Shown here one piece after another: positions 26,825 through 37,105 of a stretch of 64,000 nucleotides of DNA (within the stretch, counting starts at the first letter, position 1; each line of letters begins with the position of its first letter). The notes under the pieces were generated by a model. It was not told where the DNA came from and ran no database searches. It worked only from the letters and a program-made list of their open reading frames with translations. A program made the translations under genes and the position numbers. Origin of the DNA: Bacillus sp. REN16 (lineage in GTDB: Bacteria; Bacillota; Bacilli; Bacillales; Bacillaceae_L); assembly GCF_020731355.1 (NCBI RefSeq), contig NZ_JAJFZK010000004.1:298413-362412 (forward strand), given 5' to 3'.

Positions 26825-27037
26825 GTGAAAACAATTTATGATATTCAACAATTTCTAAAAAAATTTGGAACCATCATTTATGTCGGTGAAAGAGTGGCTG
26901 ATCTTGAATTAATGGAGGCTGAGATCCAAGAGCTTTACAATTCCCAGCTCATTGAAACAAAGGACTATCAAACAGCCATCTTTCTTCTCCGTCAAGAAAT
27001 CGTATGGGAAACAGAGAAAAGAGCCAAGAACAAATAA
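26825..27037 (+). CDS. yqgQ: YqgQ family protein (DUF910)
   Basis: A 70-residue helical cytoplasmic protein beginning MKTIYDIQQFLKKFGTIIYVGER and rich in Glu and Arg. B. subtilis YqgQ (71 residues, DUF910) precedes glcK in the same way; a three-helix fold is known for it but no function. GTG 26825 has CAGGTGAAAAT before it. The gap to glcK is 21 bases, so the two form an operon. Confidence 0.85.
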   Translation: MKTIYDIQQFLKKFGTIIYVGERVADLELMEAEIQELYNSQLIETKDYQTAIFLLRQEIVWETEKRAKNK

Positions 27038-27058
27038 ATAAAGGAATGGGAAATACAT

Positions 27059-28021
27059 ATGGAAAAATTATTGATAGGTATTGATTTAGGTGGTACAACA
27101 GTTAAGCTAGCTTTTATTACACAAGAAGGTGAAATTGTCACCAAATGGGAAATTCCAACCGATAAATCAGGGGACAAAATTATTCCCGAAATTGCGGAAG
27201 CGATTAAGGTAAAAATGAATGAATTAGGGCTTAAGATAGAACAATTTGCTGGTGCGGGAATGGGAGCACCTGGGCCAGTTCGTTTCGAAGATGGGGTTGT
27301 CTATAAAGCAACCAACTTAGGCTGGAAAGAAATGTACCCTTTAAAAGCAGAGTTAGAGGCTTATATCGGTCTACCTGCAGTCGTCGATAATGATGCGAAC
27401 GTAGCAGCAATCGGTGAAATGTGGAAGGGTGCCGGAGCAGGAGCTAAGAATCTGCTCTGTGTAACATTAGGAACTGGTGTTGGTGGTGGTATTATTTCAA
27501 ACGGTGAGGTAGTTCGCGGAGCAAATGGTGCAGGTGGAGAGATTGGCCATATCACTTCGATACCTGAAGGTGGTTCACTATGTGGCTGTGGCAAGACCGG
27601 CTGTATTGAAACGATCGCTTCAGCGACAGGCATTGCCCGTTTGGCGAAAGAGGCAATCCAAGCTCATAATGAGCCAAGCCTTATTCGTGATCAATTTGAA
27701 AAAACGGGTGAAATCACCTCTAAGGATGTTTTTGAAGCAGCAGAAAAAGGGGATCAGCTTGCGAAGAGCATTATTGAAGATGTTACCTACCACCTGGGCT
27801 TAGCATTAAGTCATGTGGCAAATGGACTAAACCCTGAAAAAATTGTTGTCGGTGGTGGTGTCTCAAAAGCTGGTGAACAATTGCTGATACCATTAAGAAA
27901 ACAATTCACACGCTTTGCGTTTCCAAGAGTCGCAGATGTTGCAGAAATTACAATTGCCACATTAGGAAACGATGCAGGTGTGATTGGTGCCGCATATTTA
28001 GCAAAAACAAAATTGTCATAA
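27059..28021 (+). CDS. glcK: Glucokinase (ROK family)
   Basis: A 320-residue cytoplasmic enzyme that phosphorylates glucose with ATP. The phosphate loop is [13 protein letters not shown] at the N-terminus; the sugar site contains [11 protein letters not shown] with the catalytic Asp; the ROK zinc motif is [11 protein letters not shown] preceded by GEIGHI. Operon with yqgQ. A strong terminator follows. This is the enzyme that handles glucose not taken up through the PTS. Confidence 0.95.
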   Translation: MEKLLIGIDLGGTTVKLAFITQEGEIVTKWEIPTDKSGDKIIPEIAEAIKVKMNELGLKIEQFAGAGMGAPGPVRFEDGVVYKATNLGWKEMYPLKAELEAYIGLPAVVDNDANVAAIGEMWKGAGAGAKNLLCVTLGTGVGGGIISNGEVVRGANGAGGEIGHITSIPEGGSLCGCGKTGCIETIASATGIARLAKEAIQAHNEPSLIRDQFEKTGEITSKDVFEAAEKGDQLAKSIIEDVTYHLGLALSHVANGLNPEKIVVGGGVSKAGEQLLIPLRKQFTRFAFPRVADVAEITIATLGNDAGVIGAAYLAKTKLS

Positions 28022-28043
28022 AAATAATCCGAAAGTACTAGAA

Positions 28044-28075
28044 AAAAGAGATTTCACGACGAAATCTCTTTTTTT
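28044..28075 (+). terminator. glcK terminator
   Basis: AAAGAGATTTC-ACGAC-GAAATCTCTTT with long T run. Confidence 0.92.
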
Positions 28076-28314
28076 ACATTTTTGTTAGAAAATTCAAAAG
28101 ATTATTACTTTTATTTACTATGAAACTTTCTAGTCAACTATTCGTCTTATATGTATATACATAATGTACCTCTATATCAATCTATAAAATTAGGTTGTTT
28201 TGATGATTGATTTTTGGTAAAAAACATATTAAGATTATGATTAGGTTTTTTATAACTACCTAAAAATGGAATTCAAATAGTTCTCCGCGGTCTTTAAAAC
28301 AGGGAGGTATTTTG

Positions 28315-30213
28315 ATGATTAGGTCATCAACCTTATCCAAAACGAAATTCATCTTTTTAGCTGCAATAATGCTTTGGATAAAAACGTATTTCGTATATAA
28401 AACTAGCTTTGATATTAAAATAGAAAACTTGATGCAAGAGTTTATTTTACTCATTAATCCATTAAGTTTTTTATTGCTGTTCTTTGGTATTTCCTTTTTT
28501 ATTAAGGAAAAACACCGTAACAAATTTATTATATTTGCTAGTTTTATATCATCATTCGTATTGTTTGCCAATGTTGTCTTTTACAGATTCTTCAACGACT
28601 TTCTGACGCTTCCGGTTCTCTTCCAAACAAGTAATATGGGGGACTTAGGAACGAGTATCACAGGTAACTTGAAGTTCACAGACCCACTCATGTTTATCGA
28701 CGTGGTCATCTTGATTCTGATTAACAAGTTTAAACCAAGTTTCACTGTTGCTGAAGAAATTACAAAGAAAGAACGAAGATCCTATTTTATCCTAGTTGCT
28801 GCGGTGTTCTTTTTTAATCTTGGATTAGCTGAAGCACAGCGACCTCAATTGTTAACTAGAACATTTGACCGTGAAATGTTAGTGAAAAACATTGGGACAT
28901 ACAACTATCAAATTTATGATATCGTCCTTCAATCGAAGTCTTCCGCACAAAGAGCTTTGGCCGACAGCAGTTCATTTATCGAAATAGAAAATTACTTAAA
29001 AGCGAATCAAAAGGATCCAGGAGATAAATTTGGCATCGCCCAAGGGAAAAATATCGTCGTCATCTCAATGGAGTCCCTTCAAAACTTTGTCATTAATGAA
29101 ACCATTGATGGAGAGGAAATTACTCCATTTTTAAATGATTTAATAAATGAAAGCTATTACTTTGACAATTTTTATCACCAAACAGGTCAGGGCAAAACAT
29201 CTGATTCTGAGTTTTTATTAGAAAATTCCTTGTATCCACTTGGCCGCGGGGCAGTATTCTTTACACATGCGACCAATGAATATACAGCTACACCAGAATT
29301 TATTAAGGACTATGGATACTTTTCATCGGTCTTCCATGCGAACAATAAGACCTTCTGGAATCGGGAGATCATGTATGATTCTTTAGGATATGACAAATTT
29401 TTTGATGTTGACAGCTATGAAGTAACAGAAGAAAATTCAATTGGTTGGGGCTTAAAGGATAAAGAATTCTTTGAACAATCCATTGACTTGTTAAAATCGC
29501 AGCCACAACCTTATTATTCGAAATTTATTACACTAACAAATCATTTCCCGTTTGAGCTTGAAGAAAAGGATCGAATGGTAAATGAATTTGATTCTAACTC
29601 AAGAACATTGAACCGTTATTTTCCAACTGTTCGTTTTATGGATGAGTCCATTAAACTCTTTTTCGAGCGACTAAAAGAAGAGGGAATGTACGAAAATACA
29701 ATCTTTGTTCTATACGGGGATCATTATGGAATCTCAGAAAACCATAATAAAGCAATGGCGCAGTTTTTAGAAAAAGAAGAAATTACACCATTTGATTCCA
29801 TTCAATTACAAAAGGTACCTCTAATCATTCACATTCCTGGTGTGACAAATAAGAACCCAGAAGTGATTTCAAGGGTAGCTGGACAAATTGACTTAAAACC
29901 AACAATTTTAAGCCTTTTAGGAATGGATATACAAAACGATGTTCACTTCGGCAGTGATTTATTTTCAAACGAAAAATTGCCGTTTGTTGTTCAAAGAGAC
30001 GGCAGCTTTATTACAGAAGACTATGTCTTTACGAAAAATGCCTGCTATGACAAGGCAACAGGTGAGGAGACTGAACTCAGCTTCTGTGAGCCGTATATGA
30101 AGAAGGCGGGATATGAATTAGATTATTCTGATGAAATCGTGTATGGGGACCTACTGCGCTTTTATAATGGAACCTCTTATAGCGAACCCGTTCCGGAAGG
30201 GTTTGCAGAATAA
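28315..30213 (+). CDS. yqgS: LTA synthase family protein (YqgS type)
   Basis: A 632-residue membrane sulfatase-fold enzyme. Five N-terminal membrane segments (residues about 15-170) are followed by the extracellular catalytic domain (residues about 220-600). The catalytic nucleophile Thr is in [19 protein letters not shown], and metal ligands appear in [21 protein letters not shown]. It transfers glycerol phosphate from phosphatidylglycerol to growing lipoteichoic acid; YqgS is one of the minor LtaS paralogues in B. subtilis. ATG 28315 after GGGAGGTATTTTG. About 290 bases upstream hold the glcK terminator and AT-rich sequence without other evident features. Confidence 0.92.
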   Translation: MIRSSTLSKTKFIFLAAIMLWIKTYFVYKTSFDIKIENLMQEFILLINPLSFLLLFFGISFFIKEKHRNKFIIFASFISSFVLFANVVFYRFFNDFLTLPVLFQTSNMGDLGTSITGNLKFTDPLMFIDVVILILINKFKPSFTVAEEITKKERRSYFILVAAVFFFNLGLAEAQRPQLLTRTFDREMLVKNIGTYNYQIYDIVLQSKSSAQRALADSSSFIEIENYLKANQKDPGDKFGIAQGKNIVVISMESLQNFVINETIDGEEITPFLNDLINESYYFDNFYHQTGQGKTSDSEFLLENSLYPLGRGAVFFTHATNEYTATPEFIKDYGYFSSVFHANNKTFWNREIMYDSLGYDKFFDVDSYEVTEENSIGWGLKDKEFFEQSIDLLKSQPQPYYSKFITLTNHFPFELEEKDRMVNEFDSNSRTLNRYFPTVRFMDESIKLFFERLKEEGMYENTIFVLYGDHYGISENHNKAMAQFLEKEEITPFDSIQLQKVPLIIHIPGVTNKNPEVISRVAGQIDLKPTILSLLGMDIQNDVHFGSDLFSNEKLPFVVQRDGSFITEDYVFTKNACYDKATGEETELSFCEPYMKKAGYELDYSDEIVYGDLLRFYNGTSYSEPVPEGFAE

Positions 30214-30220
30214 CAAATCG

Positions 30221-30252
30221 AAGCCTTGGCCAGAGAATGGTCAAGGCTTTTC
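30221..30252 (+). terminator. Terminator after yqgS
   Basis: AAGCCTTGGCCA / TGGTCAAGGCTT followed by TTTT. Confidence 0.82.
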
Positions 30253-30318
30253 CAATAGCATGAAGTACATCCCTTTGTTCATAAGTTTATAGAAGGAAGG
30301 AACAAGGAGGTTTTTTTA

Positions 30319-31512
30319 GTGAAGGTAAAAGTCCGCCAAGACGATACGCTTTGGTATTACAGTCAATTGTTTGCCATACCTATACATTTAATGATTGATT
30401 CGAACTTACATGTGGATAGTAATAACTTGCAGGTGGGAGCAAACATAAATATCCCTGGATTTATTATAAAATCACATACAATTGTTTCCGGTGATACTTT
30501 ATGGAAGCTTGCGAAATCCCGGTCACTTTTGGCAGATGCTTTATTTTTAGTTAATCCGGGGATTGAGGCAGAAAATCTAAAAGTAGGGCAAACGATTTTG
30601 TTACCAGAGAGAGTTGTGAAGCCAATTGTTAACGGAAATCGACAGTATGATTTTGAAGATATGATAAAGGATATACAGGAATTGCAATCGATTTATCCGT
30701 TTCTTCAATCTCGTTCGATTGGAAACAGTGTCTTAGGAAAGGACCTGCTTGAGCTGCAATTGGGTCGAGGTAAAAAAAGAATCCATTGGAACGGCTCTTT
30801 TCATGCGAATGAATGGATTACAACAAATGTAATCATGACTTTTTTAAATGAGTATTTGCTAGCACTCACCAATATGGCGCCAATTCGCGGGTTTTATGTG
30901 GAACCACTTTATTTGGAAGCATTTCTATCAATCGTCCCGATGGTTAATCCAGATGGGGTTGATTTAGTCCTGAATGGGCCTCCAAACCAGGAGCCGTATA
31001 ATCATGAGGTTATCCAAATAAACGGTGGAAGCATGGATTTTAAAGACTGGAAAGCGAATATTCGAGGGATCGATTTAAATAATCAATTTCCGGCAAATTG
31101 GGAAATTGAAAAGAAACGGAAAGAACCAAAGGCACCTGCACCTCGAGATTACCCCGGGGATGCTCCATTAACTGAGCCAGAGGTCATTGCAATCGAGAAA
31201 TTAACAAGGTCCTCCAATTTTTCACGAGTATTAGCCTTCCATACCCAAGGAGAGGTCATTTATTGGGGCTATGAAGGCCTGGAGCCACGTGAAGCAGAAA
31301 CTCTAGTTAAGGAATTCTCAAGGGTTACGGGGTATGAGGCCGTTCGTTTTGTAGACAGCCATGCAGGCTATAAGGATTGGTTTATCCAAGAATGGAGACG
31401 TCCCGGGTTTACATTTGAATTAGGTAAAGGGGTTAATCCATTACCGCTTTCTCAATTTGAAGAAATTTATCAGGAAACTCTTGGGGCCTTCTTGGCATCG
31501 ATGTATATGTAA
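30319..31512 (+). CDS. yqgT: LysM-M14 peptidase, gamma-D-glutamyl-L-diamino acid endopeptidase type (YqgT)
   Basis: A 397-residue protein: two LysM modules (residues 1-50, VRQDDTLWYYSQLFAIPI, and 51-100, HTIVSGDTLWKLAKSRS) then a zinc carboxypeptidase M14 domain. Zinc ligands are in SFHANEW (H and E) and in LAFHTQGEV (H); the general-base Glu is in FTFELGKG. Family members cleave the gamma-D-Glu-meso-Dap bond of peptidoglycan, as in endopeptidase I of spores. No signal peptide, so it may act on recycled muropeptides inside the mother cell. GTG start after AAGGAGGTTTTTTTA. Confidence 0.9.
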   Translation: MKVKVRQDDTLWYYSQLFAIPIHLMIDSNLHVDSNNLQVGANINIPGFIIKSHTIVSGDTLWKLAKSRSLLADALFLVNPGIEAENLKVGQTILLPERVVKPIVNGNRQYDFEDMIKDIQELQSIYPFLQSRSIGNSVLGKDLLELQLGRGKKRIHWNGSFHANEWITTNVIMTFLNEYLLALTNMAPIRGFYVEPLYLEAFLSIVPMVNPDGVDLVLNGPPNQEPYNHEVIQINGGSMDFKDWKANIRGIDLNNQFPANWEIEKKRKEPKAPAPRDYPGDAPLTEPEVIAIEKLTRSSNFSRVLAFHTQGEVIYWGYEGLEPREAETLVKEFSRVTGYEAVRFVDSHAGYKDWFIQEWRRPGFTFELGKGVNPLPLSQFEEIYQETLGAFLASMYM

Positions 31513-31527
31513 ATATATTCTGTGGAA

Positions 31528-31560
31528 TTCCCCTACATTCAAATGTAGGGGAATAAAATT
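31528..31560 (+). terminator. yqgT terminator
   Basis: TTCCCCTACAT-TCAA-ATGTAGGGGAA then TAAAATTTT. In the 413-base spacer that follows lie the subtilase promoter, an inverted repeat and a short leader frame. Confidence 0.82.
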
Positions 31561-31688
31561 TTAAATGGCAGGCAATACGATGGGAGCCAAACCTGTTTTT
31601 AAACTGATAGTTGTGTAGATATAAAAAGGTCATCCGGACTATAAAATATTTTTTGTTCTTAATTAAGTCCTAATTATTCGTTTTATAG

Positions 31689-31717
31689 TTCCAATATTCG
31701 AAATACTATTGTATAAT
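31689..31717 (+). promoter_or_regulatory. Candidate promoter of the subtilase gene
   Basis: TTCCAA (31689-31694), 17 bp and a perfect TATAAT (31712-31717). A transcript from here would have a leader of about 200 bases. Confidence 0.5.
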
Positions 31718-31764
31718 TCAACTAAATGAAAGAAGTTTACTTTCATTCCTTTTTTTGCATATTA

Positions 31765-31782
31765 TGTTCTCGTTTGAGAACA
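31765..31782. promoter_or_regulatory. Inverted repeat in the subtilase leader
   Basis: TGTTCTC-GTTT-GAGAACA is a perfect 7-bp dyad. The half GTTCTC is close to the SinR half-site GTTCTYT, so a matrix/sporulation-type repressor is possible, but the final base of the consensus does not match. Confidence 0.45.
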
Positions 31783-31800
31783 TTTGGGAGGTGGGTAAAT

Positions 31801-31890
31801 TTGTTTAAAAGAAATCAAAAAACGAGGGGGTGTAAAATAGTATATCAATCCGTTTTTAATAGACACACAACAACCAAAATGGTCATTTAA
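31801..31890 (+). CDS. Possible 29-residue leader peptide upstream of the subtilase
   Basis: TTG at 31801 is nine bases after GGGAGG and opens MFKRNQKTRGCKIVYQSVFN then RHTTTKMVI before TAA at 31888. The stop is 35 bases upstream of the subtilase start. The peptide is basic, resembles no family and has no signal peptide. It may be a leader frame coupling translation, or chance; the strong ribosome site is the main support. Confidence 0.35.
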   Translation: MFKRNQKTRGCKIVYQSVFNRHTTTKMVI

Positions 31891-31925
31891 ATATTGGTGA
31901 AAACAGATGAGTAGGGGGAAGAGAA

Positions 31926-34900
31926 TTGGGGAAAAGAAAGTTTATGAAACTATTTAGTAGTATCCTAGCTTTCGTAATGGTGCTATCAATTATGATGCCT
32001 GTCTCGGCAGAAGGGGAGAGGGCAGAAAATAAAACGTTTAAGCAAGTACAACAAAATGAAAAAAACATGATGCTAAAGGCAGCAATTGCTGAACAACATG
32101 CAGCCTCAGAAGGGTTACCAAGGCTACATAAGGATTTACAAGGAAAATCAGGTAATGAACTGATTCCAGTCATAATCCATCTATCAGAAAACCCAGTAGC
32201 ATTAGAAAAAGGGATCAGTGAACTAAAAGGAAAAACCTTATCAAACTCAAAGATTTCAGAAATCCGCAGCAAGATTAAGAGACAACAAGCTACTGTTGAT
32301 AGTGAAATATTAGCAAAGGGCATCAAATTAACAAAAGGCTTTAAATATGATACTGTGCTTAATGGCTTTGCTGCTAAAGTAAAAGCGGATGACCTTAAGA
32401 AGCTTCTTGACATTACAGGCATCACTTGGGTTGAACCGGATGCGATCGTTTATGCAGCAGAAGAGGACAAGCCAACAGATCCGGCATCATCAGAACTTGA
32501 AAAAGTTGTGAAATACGAGACTCAAATGAATACGAGTATCGACCACTTAGGGATTGAGAATATTTGGGATAAGGGATACAAAGGAGCAGGGATTAAGGTA
32601 GCTGTACTTGATACAGGGATTGATCCGGAACATCCAGAATTCCAAGAAATCTATAAGGGTGGAAAGAACTTTATTGTACATGACTCTAAGTATGCACGTA
32701 ATCGTGCCGATGATGATGCACGCGAAACATCACCGTTAGACCGTGCTGCAGGCCAGCCAGAATTCGATGCGGATGGACGTTCATTCTATACGGATCACGG
32801 AACGCATGTTGCAGGAACAATTGCTGCTATTGGTGCAAATCAATATGGAATTAAAGGGATTGCTCCAGAAGTTGATCTATATGCATACCGCGTACTTGGT
32901 GCCTACGGAAGTGGGGCAACATCTGGAATTATTTCAGCTGTTGAGCATGCAGTTAATGAAGAAATGGATGTTATTAACCTTTCACTTGGTGGAGGCAGCA
33001 ACTCAGAAAATGACAGTTTATCATATGCAATTAACAACTCGATGATGGCTGGAGTGATTTCAGTTGTCTCTTCAGGTAACTCGGGTCCAAATCGTGGAAC
33101 AGTAAGTACTCCTGGAACATCACGTCTTGGAATTATTGTAGGTAACACGACTAATCCAGAAACTCAACATGTCGCTGAAGTGACTGTAACTGTTGGGGAG
33201 GATTACAACTTCTCGAAGCAATTAAAATTCATGGGAACAACATTTGGACAAGATTTGGCAACTCAACTAGCTGGTGAGTTTGAGCTTGTCGCTGTACCGG
33301 GTGTTGGCGCAGTTTCTGACTATGATGGAATTGATGTAGAAGGAAAGGTTGCTTTGATCTCTCGTGGAGAACTTGCTTTTGTTGATAAAATCGCAAATGC
33401 AAAAGCAAACGGTGCAGTCGCAACAATCATTCATAACTTCTCTGGTGGAACAAATGCACCTGATGTATCTAATGTATTCTTAGGCGACTCATTTGCCTTC
33501 ATTCCGACAATCGATATGTCTGTAACAGACGGTACAGCCATTCGTGATGCGCTAAAGGCGGGATCAGGCACTGTGACATTCGGAAACTACGGTCAGACAA
33601 ATTCCGAAGGTGATCAAGTGAATGATTCTAGTTCACGTGGACCATCCACACCAAACTTTGATATTAAACCAGATGTTACAGCACCTGGAACAAATATTAT
33701 GTCATCTGTACCAGCTTACAAATGGGATTTCCCTGATGCAAGCTATGAAGAGTCTTATGACCGTTTTACAGGAACTTCAATGTCTGCACCACATATTACT
33801 GGTATTGCGGCTCTCATCCAACAAGCTAACCCAGATTGGGATGCTTTTGATGTGAAAGTAGCTCTATCCAATACTGCGAAACTTCTGGACACAAGTAAGT
33901 ATGATGTTTTCGCTCAGGGAGCAGGTCGTGTAGATGCGTATGCTGCAGTATTCCCGAGTGTACTTGCTTATGCAGAAGATGAAGCTGTACTTGATGCCAG
34001 TGGTGAAGTTGTACCAAATATTAAAGGAACCGTTACTTTTGGTCCGCAAAAACTTGACAAGAACATTACAGTTACGAAGCAAGTTCGTGTCAAAGACCTT
34101 AAAGGTGCCGGTGGAGATTTAAATGTATCTGTTAACGTAACAAAGGCATTTGGTGATGCCAAGGTGACGGTTGATAAAACATCATTCACTTTAGCTCCAA
34201 ATGGAGAACAACTATTAAACGTAACGTTAACTGCTTCGAAAACTACTACAAAAGCTGGAGACGAAATTTTAGGTTATATCCACATTAATGGTGGTGCAAA
34301 CCATATTTCACTTCCGTTTGCAGCAGACTTCAGTGGAGAAGCAGCAACAGAAATCAGAGATATGCGCATCACCGAAACAGATCTTTCCTTCAATGGAGAT
34401 GGTGTGAAAGATGAAGCGATGCTTTACTTCACAATTACTGGAGATGTAGGGACAAACTATCTTGAACTTTGGAATATCGAAGATCCTGATGGTGGATATT
34501 ATCAAGATGGCTATATCGGTTACTTACATGCAGGTAACTCCTTAGGGGCAGGCTCATATCAATTACGAATTGCAGGACAATATACACCTTGGGCGCCACC
34601 TCAAACAGCAACAAAGATTCCTGATGGAGTATATACAATTGACTATACTGCACTAGCAACATCTGGGGTAATTGGTGATTACGTAGGGCCAATTTTCGTA
34701 AAATCTACTAGCCCTAAAATTACTGGCCAGGCAGGAACAGATAAAATTACAGGTAATGTAACAGATAAGTATGTTGATTATAAGGAAGTTCTAAGTCCAT
34801 ACGGATTAGATTACGACCTTAACACTAAGCTATCAGCTACTTATGTTGCCACAAGCAATGGTGTAGCAGGTAGTGCTGTACCACTTACACTAAGCCAAGA

Positions 34901-35594
34901 CGGTTCATTTGAAATTAATGTACCAAACGATGCAGAATCAGTTACAGTAAATATTGTTGACGCTGCAGGAAATAAAGGCAAAGCAGATTTCACTGTAGAA
35001 AAACCAGTGGAAGTGGAAGTTAGCCTTGCTGTTGACCAATCAAAGGTTACAATTGAAGAAGGCCAAACAGCAAATGTAGTAGTAACTCAAACTACTAAAG
35101 AAGGCGATAAAATTACTGAAGAAGATGTAACAGCTAAAGCTACTTACACAGTGGCAGATGCTGCAATCGCAACAGCAGAAGCAGGTGTAATTACTGCAAA
35201 AGCTGCAGGTGAAACAACTGTAACAATTTCTTATGGTGGAAATGAATTAACAGTTAATGTGACTGTAGTTAAAGGGAATACGGATCCAGATCCTGAGACG
35301 ACATACAACTTAGTTGCAGATAAAGATTTGCTTCTAATTAATAAGGGTGCGTCAGATAAAGTGAAAATCACTGAAATAGCTACTGCTGGTGATAAAATAA
35401 CGTTTGAGGATGTAACTTCAGAAGCTACCTATAAGGTATCTAATGAAAAGATTGCAACTGTCCAAAATGGTGTTATCATAGCAAAAGCAGTAGGTGTAAC
35501 TGAAGTAACTGCCACTTATCGTGGAAATTCAGTAACAATTATCGTTGCTGTAGCAGATACTTCATCAGTAAGACCGCCAAGAATTACACGATAA
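31926..35594 (+). CDS. Large secreted subtilisin-family serine protease (Vpr-like) with Ig-like repeats
   Basis: A 1222-residue secreted preproenzyme. Signal peptide to about residue 28 (VMVLSIMMPVSAEG), inhibitor I9 propeptide about 75-175, S8 catalytic domain about 205-680 with Asp in VAVLDTGID (about 229), His in DHGTHVAGTIAA (about 291) and Ser in GTSMSAPHITG (about 619), a PA insert at about 430-560, Fn3-like beta domains about 690-1020, then two bacterial Ig-like (Big_2) domains about 1035-1220 (both with GDKIT.EDVT.. and IATxxxGVIxAKAxG). There is no LPXTG or SLH motif; retention, if any, must be by the Ig domains. TTG 31926 has GGGGGAAGAGAA before it; ATG 31944 is possible. Vpr proteases degrade extracellular protein and process secreted peptides. 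Confidence 0.92.
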   Translation: MGKRKFMKLFSSILAFVMVLSIMMPVSAEGERAENKTFKQVQQNEKNMMLKAAIAEQHAASEGLPRLHKDLQGKSGNELIPVIIHLSENPVALEKGISELKGKTLSNSKISEIRSKIKRQQATVDSEILAKGIKLTKGFKYDTVLNGFAAKVKADDLKKLLDITGITWVEPDAIVYAAEEDKPTDPASSELEKVVKYETQMNTSIDHLGIENIWDKGYKGAGIKVAVLDTGIDPEHPEFQEIYKGGKNFIVHDSKYARNRADDDARETSPLDRAAGQPEFDADGRSFYTDHGTHVAGTIAAIGANQYGIKGIAPEVDLYAYRVLGAYGSGATSGIISAVEHAVNEEMDVINLSLGGGSNSENDSLSYAINNSMMAGVISVVSSGNSGPNRGTVSTPGTSRLGIIVGNTTNPETQHVAEVTVTVGEDYNFSKQLKFMGTTFGQDLATQLAGEFELVAVPGVGAVSDYDGIDVEGKVALISRGELAFVDKIANAKANGAVATIIHNFSGGTNAPDVSNVFLGDSFAFIPTIDMSVTDGTAIRDALKAGSGTVTFGNYGQTNSEGDQVNDSSSRGPSTPNFDIKPDVTAPGTNIMSSVPAYKWDFPDASYEESYDRFTGTSMSAPHITGIAALIQQANPDWDAFDVKVALSNTAKLLDTSKYDVFAQGAGRVDAYAAVFPSVLAYAEDEAVLDASGEVVPNIKGTVTFGPQKLDKNITVTKQVRVKDLKGAGGDLNVSVNVTKAFGDAKVTVDKTSFTLAPNGEQLLNVTLTASKTTTKAGDEILGYIHINGGANHISLPFAADFSGEAATEIRDMRITETDLSFNGDGVKDEAMLYFTITGDVGTNYLELWNIEDPDGGYYQDGYIGYLHAGNSLGAGSYQLRIAGQYTPWAPPQTATKIPDGVYTIDYTALATSGVIGDYVGPIFVKSTSPKITGQAGTDKITGNVTDKYVDYKEVLSPYGLDYDLNTKLSATYVATSNGVAGSAVPLTLSQDGSFEINVPNDAESVTVNIVDAAGNKGKADFTVEKPVEVEVSLAVDQSKVTIEEGQTANVVVTQTTKEGDKITEEDVTAKATYTVADAAIATAEAGVITAKAAGETTVTISYGGNELTVNVTVVKGNTDPDPETTYNLVADKDLLLINKGASDKVKITEIATAGDKITFEDVTSEATYKVSNEKIATVQNGVIIAKAVGVTEVTATYRGNSVTIIVAVADTSSVRPPRITR

Positions 35595-35606
35595 CATAAA
35601 ATTTTT

Positions 35607-35664
35607 AGAGCCTGATCTTCAGTGTACTAAGCGTTTTTAGTACTTTGGGTCGGGCTCTATTTTT
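35607..35664 (+). terminator. Subtilase terminator
   Basis: AGAGCC (35607-35612) pairs with GGCTCT (35653-35658); inner GTACTAA/TTAGTAC extends the stem, with TTTTT following. Confidence 0.78.
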
Positions 35665-35797
35665 GTGTACAGATTTTTTTCTTGCTTTGAAACTTTTTAA
35701 TAGGCATAATCGTATTATCTGTTAAGGGAAACAATAGCAGGGTAGATGACCCCATGTTGTAAAATGGACCGTGTATGGTAAAGAGGTGATTATTGAG

Positions 35798-36928
35798 TTG
35801 GTGAGAAATTTGATTTACGTTTTTATGTTTCTTTTTCTATTAGCTGGCTGTAACTCTCATCAACCGTTGGATAGCAGTAACGCGCCGAAGAGCAGTAATA
35901 AAAATGTATCAAAGGGACCTGTGCCAACTGAATTTTTGGGAGAGAATCAGCACTTACAACCATTAGACCTTCAGAAAGCGGATTTTAATAGTGTGGGCGA
36001 TTGGTATGACGATGAAAGTGTCTTATACGTAGTGGATGACAACGGAAATTCTGAAATTTACAGGTACCATCTGTTTACGGGCGAGAAGGAATTATTCTTT
36101 AAAACCACAGCACCGGTTCTGACCATGAAGGCCAATGAAGACCATTCAATGTTTTTGATACATACTTCCGATAGTCAAAATCAGGCGAAGTTAATCGCAA
36201 TCGATAAAGCAGGAACTGTACAATATGAATGGACGGTCAAATCCTTTGATTTGTATTATAGCTGGAATCCGTATAACTCAAATCAGGTGTTCGTGACATC
36301 GTTTTTAGAGGATTGGTCATTTCAAACTCATTTGCTTGATATTGGGGCCGAGAGGACTACGAAATATGAGGTATTTCAGCCGTTTATTCAATGGTTAAAT
36401 TCAAACACAATTTCCTATTTAAAATGGGATCAAAATGCGCTTGATTTCTTTGCACCACTTTATTCGTATCATTTAAATACGAAAACAGAGGGACTTTTAT
36501 TTGAGAACATCATTTCATTTGCATCCTACAAGGATTTACTTGTTACATATGAATTAACTCAAGAGGAAAAATCATTTGCGAAGGTTGGCTTTTACAATCC
36601 TGAAAAAAATAAGCAGCTGCATGAATATAAAATGCCCCTTTTAAGTGATTATTCCAAATGGTATATTCCATCGGCTGACTATGTTGCAGGGCAAAAGAAA
36701 TTTTATTCGTTTAGGCCATATTCAACAGGTGCCTTGGATACGTATGGGGAAAAGTTCGAGCTTGTTTCCTATGATATGAGCACAGGCAAGGAAGAAGTAA
36801 TCCTTGAAAAGATGGATGATCAACCCCTTAATTTTTCTCCTAATGGGTTCTTATGTTTATATGGATTCCAATTCGAAAAGATAATTGATTTAAAGACGAA
36901 AACCGTAGAGGAACTTGTATTATTTTAA
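35798..36928 (+). CDS. yqgU: Lipoprotein YqgU-like
   Basis: A 376-residue predicted lipoprotein. The signal MVRNLIYVFMFLFLLAGCN carries the lipobox LAGC. The rest looks like a beta-propeller type fold with repeated short motifs (DGxSE-like DNGNSEIYRY, KANEDHSMFLIHTSDSQ, YDMSTGKEEVI). B. subtilis YqgU at this place is a lipoprotein of unknown role. TTG 35798 was chosen because AGAGGTGAT lies eight bases upstream; a GTG at 35771 would put the lipobox too deep. Confidence 0.8.
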   Translation: MVRNLIYVFMFLFLLAGCNSHQPLDSSNAPKSSNKNVSKGPVPTEFLGENQHLQPLDLQKADFNSVGDWYDDESVLYVVDDNGNSEIYRYHLFTGEKELFFKTTAPVLTMKANEDHSMFLIHTSDSQNQAKLIAIDKAGTVQYEWTVKSFDLYYSWNPYNSNQVFVTSFLEDWSFQTHLLDIGAERTTKYEVFQPFIQWLNSNTISYLKWDQNALDFFAPLYSYHLNTKTEGLLFENIISFASYKDLLVTYELTQEEKSFAKVGFYNPEKNKQLHEYKMPLLSDYSKWYIPSADYVAGQKKFYSFRPYSTGALDTYGEKFELVSYDMSTGKEEVILEKMDDQPLNFSPNGFLCLYGFQFEKIIDLKTKTVEELVLF

Positions 36929-36935
36929 ACGGAAT

Positions 36936-36966
36936 GAAAAAAGCCATCGGGTTCGATGGCTTTTAT
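36936..36966 (+). terminator. yqgU terminator
   Basis: AAAAGCCATCG-GGTT-CGATGGCTTTT. Confidence 0.9.
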
Positions 36967-36982
36967 TACTTATTTATTTTCG

Positions 36983-37102
36983 GCTAGCTCCAGCGCCTAG
37001 CCCCTCGAGGTCATAAGCCAATCCGTCAAGAAGGATAAAAGGCATCCTTCCCGCCGGCTTTTCTTATGCTTGTCGGGGCTGATCAAGGCGCTTGCACTTT
37101 TG
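36983..37102. repeat. Dispersed palindromic repeat, copy R1
   Basis: About 120 bp, GC-rich, with nested stems: GCGCC (36993) with GGCGC (37087), GCCCC (37000) with GGGGC (37075), CATAAG with CTTATG, and GAAGGAT-AAAAGGC-ATCCTTC (37030-37050). It shares long blocks with R2 at 45345 (CTCGAGGTCATAAGC, CTTTTCTTATGCTTGTCG, TTGCACTTTT). It lies between two convergent genes. Confidence 0.85.
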
Positions 37103-37105
37103 TTT

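Noticed and set aside
32743..34122. Alternative frames inside the subtilase gene
   Set aside because: They are short shadows within a continuous 1222-codon gene carrying a complete catalytic triad.
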